The notes beneath the pieces were generated by a model. The model did no database searches. It saw only the letters and a program-made list of their open reading frames with translations, and was not told where the DNA came from. 64,000 nucleotides of DNA from Terrisporobacter glycolicus ATCC 14880 = DSM 1288 (lineage in GTDB: Bacteria > Bacillota > Clostridia > Peptostreptococcales > Peptostreptococcaceae), in contig NZ_CP117523.1 of the NCBI RefSeq assembly GCF_036812735.1, positions 2,418,001 to 2,482,000 on the forward strand, written 5' to 3'. Each line of letters starts with the position of its first letter. Positions within the stretch are counted from its first letter, which is position 1. Positions 59,997 to 64,000 of the stretch are shown piece after piece. The position numbers were made by a program, and so were the translations under genes.

Positions 59997-60797
59997 CTAT
60001 AAACCTCTTGCTTTATTAACACAAGATTTCATACATTCTATTATTGCACTTCTAAATCCTTTTTCTTCTAAAACTCTAACTGCTTCTATAGTAGTTCCTC
60101 CTGGAGAACAAACCATATCTTTTAATTCTCCTGGATGTTTACCAGTATCTAATACCATTTTTGCACTTCCCATAACTGCTTGAGCCGCAAATTTATAAGC
60201 TTTATCTCTAGGCATTCCGTCTGCAACAGCACCATCTGCTAAAGCTTCTATAAACATATATACATAAGCTGGTGAAGAGCCACTTACTGAAACTACTACA
60301 TCCATTAAGTTTTCTCCTACAACCTCTACTTCTCCAAAACCACTTAGAATATTACATACATAATCTAATTCTTCTTTAGTTACTAAATCATTATGACAAA
60401 CTCCTGTTATTCCCTCACAAACTAATGCTGGAGTATTAGGCATTGTTCTTACTATCTTCACATCTCTATCAAATAGAGAATTTAATCTTTCTAAAGTTTG
60501 ACCCGGTGCTATAGTTACTATAATTTGATTTTCTCTTATATGGTCTTTTACTTCATTTATTACTGCTGCATAATATTGAGGTTTTACTGCTAAAACAACT
60601 ACCTCAGCTTCTTCTATTACTTTTAAATTACTTTCTGTAGTTTCAATGTTTAAACTTTCTCTTGCTGCAGCTAAGCTTGGAGCATAAGCATCTGATGCTA
60701 TAATCTCTTCACAAGGAATAATTTCATTTCTTATGATACCTCCCATCATAGCCTTTGCCATATTTCCTGCCCCAATAAATCCTAATTTTTTACTCAT
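59997..60797 (-). CDS. proC: Pyrroline-5-carboxylate reductase
   Basis: ProC reduces pyrroline-5-carboxylate to L-proline with NAD(P)H. The N-terminal Rossmann motif is GFIGAGNMAKAMMGG. The C-terminal dimerisation/active-site part has VSGSSPAYVYMFIEA and SPGGTTIEAV. The start is ATG at 60795-60797 (266 residues), with AAGGAG 11 nt upstream. It follows hypD by 116 nt. HypD makes pyrroline-5-carboxylate from trans-4-hydroxyproline, so together they convert hydroxyproline to proline, the electron acceptor of Stickland fermentation. Confidence 0.95.
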   Translation of the reverse strand: MSKKLGFIGAGNMAKAMMGGIIRNEIIPCEEIIASDAYAPSLAAARESLNIETTESNLKVIEEAEVVVLAVKPQYYAAVINEVKDHIRENQIIVTIAPGQTLERLNSLFDRDVKIVRTMPNTPALVCEGITGVCHNDLVTKEELDYVCNILSGFGEVEVVGENLMDVVVSVSGSSPAYVYMFIEALADGAVADGMPRDKAYKFAAQAVMGSAKMVLDTGKHPGELKDMVCSPGGTTIEAVRVLEEKGFRSAIIECMKSCVNKARGL

Positions 60798-60822
60798 TTC
60801 AAATATCTCCTTTTCCCAAATC

Positions 60823-60867
60823 AACACTGTAGCTACTATTTAAATGGCTTTTAGTAACTACAGTGTT
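60823..60867 (-). other. Intercistronic hairpin between hypD and proC
   Basis: AACACTGTAG (60823-60832) pairs with CTACAGTGTT (60858-60867), and an inner stem TAGTA/TACTA extends it. On the minus strand there is no T run after it, so it is a poor terminator for hypD. It more likely controls readthrough, processing or stability of the hypD-proC message. On the plus strand a T run is present but no gene ends there. Confidence 0.5.
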
Positions 60868-60913
60868 TTTATTTATAATAAATTTTAATTGTTTATGTTA
60901 AACAAATTAAAGT

Positions 60914-63283
60914 CTATAAAGCTTGTTCAGTACGCTCAATTATTTCATCTTGAAGAGCTTTGCTTAAGTTTCTGAAGTGGTCACTATATCCTGCAACACG
61001 AACTATTAAGTCTTTATACTCTTCTGGATTATTTTGAGCATTTATTAATGTTTGTCTATCTATAACGTTAAATTGTATGTGATGTCCATCCATATCAAAG
61101 TAAGCTCTAACCAAGTTTGACATTTGATCTAAACCATTTTCTCCTGCAACAACGCCTGGAGTGAATTTTTGATTTAAAAGTGTTCCACCAGTTCTTAAGT
61201 GGTCCATTTTAGATGCAGATTTTATAACTGCAGTAGGTCCATTTGTATCTCCACTCTTAGATGGTGAAATACCTTCTGAAACTGGTTTTTTAGCAAGTCT
61301 TCCATCTGGAGATGCCATCATTACCTCCCCAAAATAAACGTGGCAAGTAGTTGGTAGCATGTTTATTCTATATTGTCCACCCTTCATATTTGGTCTACCA
61401 GTTATTGTTTTTTGGTAGAAATTAAATACGTCTTGCATAATATCATCTGCATAATCATCATCATTACCATATTTAGGTGTTTTATTGCTCACTAAATTTT
61501 TGATTATTTCATGTCCTTCAAAGTTATCTTCTAAAGCTTTCATTAATTCTTCCATAGAGAATTTTTGCTTATCAAATACATTGTACTTAATTGCTGATAA
61601 AGAATCTGTTATTGTTCCTATACCAACACCTTGTATATAGTTTGTATTGTATCTAGCTCCTCCAGCATTGTAGTCCTTACCACTTGATATACAATCATTT
61701 GTTATTATTGATAAGAATGGTGCTGGCATGTATCTAGCATAAATTTCTTCTATTACATTGCTTCCTTTTATTTTTATATCTAAGAAGTATTCTATTTGTT
61801 TCTTGTAAGCCTCAAATAGTTCTTCAAATGATTTGAAGTCTTTAGCATATCCTAGTTGTAATCCTAATTGTTTTTTACTTACATTATCATAACCATTGTA
61901 TAAAGTAAGTTCTAATATTTTAGGAAGGTTGAAATATCCTGTTAATATATAAGCTTCGTTTCCAAATGCTCCTGTTTCAACACATCCACTAGTTCCACCA
62001 AGTCTAGCATCTTCAATAGTTTTACCTGCATTTAGTAACTCTTGTATTATTGCTTCTGTATTATAAAATGCTGGTTGACCCCATCCTTTTCTTGATATTT
62101 CACAAGCTCTTTTTAAGAATTTACGAGGAGTTTTTTTACTAATTTGTACGTTTGAACTTGGTTGTAATAATTTCATTTCATCCATACAATCAAGTATTAA
62201 GTAAGAAACTTCGTTAACTCCATCTTTACCATCTTCAGTAATACCACCAGTATTTATATTTGCAAAGTCAGTGTAAGTTCCACTTTCTTTTAATGTTATA
62301 CCTACTTTAGGTGGTGCTGGTTGGTTGTTAAATTTAACCCATAAGTTTTCTAATAACTCTAAAGCTTTTTCATCATCTAAATCTCCAGCTTCAACATCTT
62401 TTTCATAGAATGGATATAAATGTTGGTCTAATCTTCCTGGACTGTATGCATCCCATGGATTTAATTCAGTAGTTACCCCTAAATGTACAAACCAGTACAT
62501 TTGTATTGCTTGCCAATAAGTCTTAGGCTTATGAGCAGGTACTACATCACAGTTAGCTGCTATTTGTAATAACTCTTCTTTTCTTGCTGGATCAGCTTCA
62601 ACTTTTGCTAATTCTCTAGCGTAAGCTGCATATCTTTCACCTAAAGTTATTATTGCATCACAACATATATCCATAGCATTTAATTGAGCTAATTTGTCTA
62701 CAGCTTCTTTATCATTAAAATAATCTATTTTTTCTTTAGCTGCTTTAATATCTTCCTTATAATCTAAGAATCCTTTTTCATATATTTTCTTTGAACCAAC
62801 AGTATGTCCTGGTCCACGTTGCTCCATAAATTCAGTGAAAATACCATTTTCGTAACAAGTTTTCCACTCATCAGTCATAGCATTTAAAATTTTATGTCTT
62901 ACTGAACGTTTTTCCCAGAAAGGTATTATTTTTTCTTCTTGTAATTTCATATCTTCTTCAGTAACTTTAAAGAAGATTAAATCTCTATCATTCATAACTT
63001 TCATGTCCTCTAATGTATGACAACAAAGTTCTGGGAAAGATGGTGATGATTGAGGTGAATCACCTTTTTCTCCAACTATTAATTCTCCTTCATTAATACA
63101 AAGTGTTTTGTTTTCCATAAAATGTTTAAAAGCTAAAGCCCTCATTTCTGGAATAGAAACAGATCCTTCATGTTCCATATAAGCATCAGTCATTAAATCA
63201 GCTCTTTCCATGTAAATATGTGGAGTAGCTTCTACACTTTGCTTTCTTAATTTTTTAATTCTTTCATTCATTCCTCTTTCCAT
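60914..63283 (-). CDS. hypD: trans-4-Hydroxy-L-proline dehydratase (glycyl radical enzyme)
   Basis: HypD dehydrates trans-4-hydroxy-L-proline to pyrroline-5-carboxylate by radical chemistry. It is 789 residues, the same length as the characterised C. difficile enzyme. The thiyl-radical Cys and adjacent Glu lie in GGTSGCVETG (near 434). The glycyl radical Gly is residue 765 in VRVAGYSDHF. PSSNVQISKKTP and NNQPAPPKVG match HypD and not pyruvate formate-lyase or glycerol dehydratase. Its activase is 3 nt upstream and proC is downstream, the known hydroxyproline operon order. The enzyme is destroyed by O2. Confidence 0.95.
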   Translation of the reverse strand: MERGMNERIKKLRKQSVEATPHIYMERADLMTDAYMEHEGSVSIPEMRALAFKHFMENKTLCINEGELIVGEKGDSPQSSPSFPELCCHTLEDMKVMNDRDLIFFKVTEEDMKLQEEKIIPFWEKRSVRHKILNAMTDEWKTCYENGIFTEFMEQRGPGHTVGSKKIYEKGFLDYKEDIKAAKEKIDYFNDKEAVDKLAQLNAMDICCDAIITLGERYAAYARELAKVEADPARKEELLQIAANCDVVPAHKPKTYWQAIQMYWFVHLGVTTELNPWDAYSPGRLDQHLYPFYEKDVEAGDLDDEKALELLENLWVKFNNQPAPPKVGITLKESGTYTDFANINTGGITEDGKDGVNEVSYLILDCMDEMKLLQPSSNVQISKKTPRKFLKRACEISRKGWGQPAFYNTEAIIQELLNAGKTIEDARLGGTSGCVETGAFGNEAYILTGYFNLPKILELTLYNGYDNVSKKQLGLQLGYAKDFKSFEELFEAYKKQIEYFLDIKIKGSNVIEEIYARYMPAPFLSIITNDCISSGKDYNAGGARYNTNYIQGVGIGTITDSLSAIKYNVFDKQKFSMEELMKALEDNFEGHEIIKNLVSNKTPKYGNDDDYADDIMQDVFNFYQKTITGRPNMKGGQYRINMLPTTCHVYFGEVMMASPDGRLAKKPVSEGISPSKSGDTNGPTAVIKSASKMDHLRTGGTLLNQKFTPGVVAGENGLDQMSNLVRAYFDMDGHHIQFNVIDRQTLINAQNNPEEYKDLIVRVAGYSDHFRNLSKALQDEIIERTEQAL

Positions 63284-63286
63284 GGT

Positions 63287-64000
63287 TTAACCCCCTATTT
63301 TTGTATTATTAAATCCATTTTTTATAAACAGTTCTTGAAGTTCTTTCATTCTGTCTTTGCTTGGAATTGTAAAGTTTTCACCTTTGTACTGCATATCTAA
63401 TCTGTCATATTTACTGCTAGCAATGTTATGATATGGCAATAAATTCACTTGTTTTACACTTATATTTTCTTTCAAAAATTTAATTATTTCTTCCATATCC
63501 TTATTTTCATCATTTACAGTTCCTATAACTGGAATTCTTATATAAATATTTGCATTATTTTCACTTAAATATTTTAAATTACTAAGTATAAGCTCATTTC
63601 CCTTGCCCATATACTTTTTATGCTTTTCATTATCCATAGTTTTAATGTCATAAAGAAAGGTATCAACATATGGTAAAACCTTTTCATAGTTGACCTCCGG
63701 TGCATACCCGCATGTATCAATAGCCACATTATATCCTTTTCTCTTTATTTTCTTTAACAAAGAAACTATAAAATCGCTTTCTTGCAACATTACTTCACCA
63801 CCAGATAAAGTTACTCCACCAAAAGAAGATTCATAGAACATACTATCTTTTTCAATTTCTTTCATTATGTCATTAATTGAATAATCATTACCCACAATTT
63901 CTCTAGCATTATTTACACAATAATCTAAACACTTACCACAAACTTCACAATTAGATCTATCATAATTAACACTTCCACTTTCTTCATCTTTTGTGTTATG
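63287..64000 (-). CDS. HypD-activating radical SAM enzyme (N-terminus beyond window end)
   Basis: This glycyl-radical activase generates the Gly radical on HypD using S-adenosylmethionine. The frame is open through base 64000, so the start and the radical SAM C-x3-C-x2-C motif are outside the window. Inside it, CEVCGKCLDYC near 63930 is one of the auxiliary ferredoxin-like clusters inserted in this type of activase. SSFGGVTLSGGEVMLQ (SAM-binding G-G-E) and VAIDTCGY follow. The ATG at 63895 is an internal Met, not the start. Its stop lies 3 nt before hypD, so the two are translationally coupled. Confidence 0.92.
   Translation of the reverse strand, partial: HNTKDEESGSVNYDRSNCEVCGKCLDYCVNNAREIVGNDYSINDIMKEIEKDSMFYESSFGGVTLSGGEVMLQESDFIVSLLKKIKRKGYNVAIDTCGYAPEVNYEKVLPYVDTFLYDIKTMDNEKHKKYMGKGNELILSNLKYLSENNANIYIRIPVIGTVNDENKDMEEIIKFLKENISVKQVNLLPYHNIASSKYDRLDMQYKGENFTIPSKDRMKELQELFIKNGFNNTKIGG

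Overview
The window is AT-rich, densely packed DNA from a strictly anaerobic Firmicute. Gene content points to the Clostridia, most likely Peptostreptococcaceae (Paraclostridium, Paeniclostridium or Clostridioides relatives); this is inference from the gene set, not a database match. Supporting genes are an asrABC sulfite reductase operon ending in an FNT (hydrosulfide-type) channel, the HydF [FeFe]-hydrogenase maturase, a reverse rubrerythrin, a class I hybrid-cluster protein, and the glycyl-radical hydroxyproline dehydratase HypD with proC. I saw no tRNA, rRNA, CRISPR array, transposase or phage gene. Most genes are on the minus strand, in short operons separated by clear rho-independent terminators.

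Layout. 1-2.1 kb: 5' part of a purine permease, then a secreted SH3b-NlpC/P60 wall hydrolase with an array of OmpR-type half-sites at its promoter. 2.1-12 kb: two related orphan PAS/GAF histidine kinases flanking reverse rubrerythrin and a LemA/DUF2207 pair, then a degenerate EAL-HDOD protein. 12.2-17.2 kb: nitroreductase and Crp-family regulator, then asrA-asrB-asrC-fnt, with a consensus Crp box placed for class II activation. 17.2-23.7 kb: TPR protein, small membrane protein, divergent MATE/MerR pair, two tandem secreted paralogs, hydF. 23.8-28.5 kb: Ca/Mn-type P-type ATPase behind a yybP-ykoY (Mn2+) riboswitch, and hcp. 28.8-34.3 kb: a six-repeat SH3b secreted protein, several unknown small genes, a pentapeptide-repeat protein and an arginase-family enzyme. 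34.4-39.4 kb: a large FtsX-type ABC exporter with a divergent TetR regulator.

39.4-45.2 kb: AIM24-family protein, membrane protein, an unusual HTH regulator fused to a complete desulfoferrodoxin-like (superoxide reductase) module, rhodanese, a C_GCAxxG_C_C redox protein, a small XRE/DUF2975 operon and an orphan ATP-grasp enzyme. 45.2-52.4 kb: sulfur amino acid genes, with a TcyP-like symporter and cysK-cysE sharing a palindromic TTATC-N5-GATAA operator (two and three copies), plus a divergent sensor-HTH_8 regulator lacking an AAA+ domain. A CDF metal exporter and a TetR-FMN-flavodoxin operon lie between them. 52.5-56.8 kb: MarR and nitroreductase with a palindromic operator on the nitroreductase promoter, a conserved hydrolase-like protein, flavin reductase, TPR and YitT proteins. 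56.9-59.6 kb: two decayed genes (a PAP2/haloperoxidase-like and a DUF2974 lipase-like pseudogene) flanking an AraC-GyrI regulator. 59.6-64 kb: hydroxyproline operon (HypD activase, cut by the window end, then hypD and proC), followed by ppnP.

Common themes are anaerobic redox defence (rubrerythrin, HTH-SOR, Hcp, nitroreductases, flavodoxin), sulfur metabolism (sulfite reduction, cysteine synthesis, cystine uptake), amino acid fermentation (hydroxyproline, arginine) and metal export (Mn/Ca ATPase, CDF). The best candidates for something little described are the HTH-SOR fusion, the shared cysteine-gene operators next to an AAA-less sensor regulator, and the pair of orphan kinases with a common C-terminal tail.
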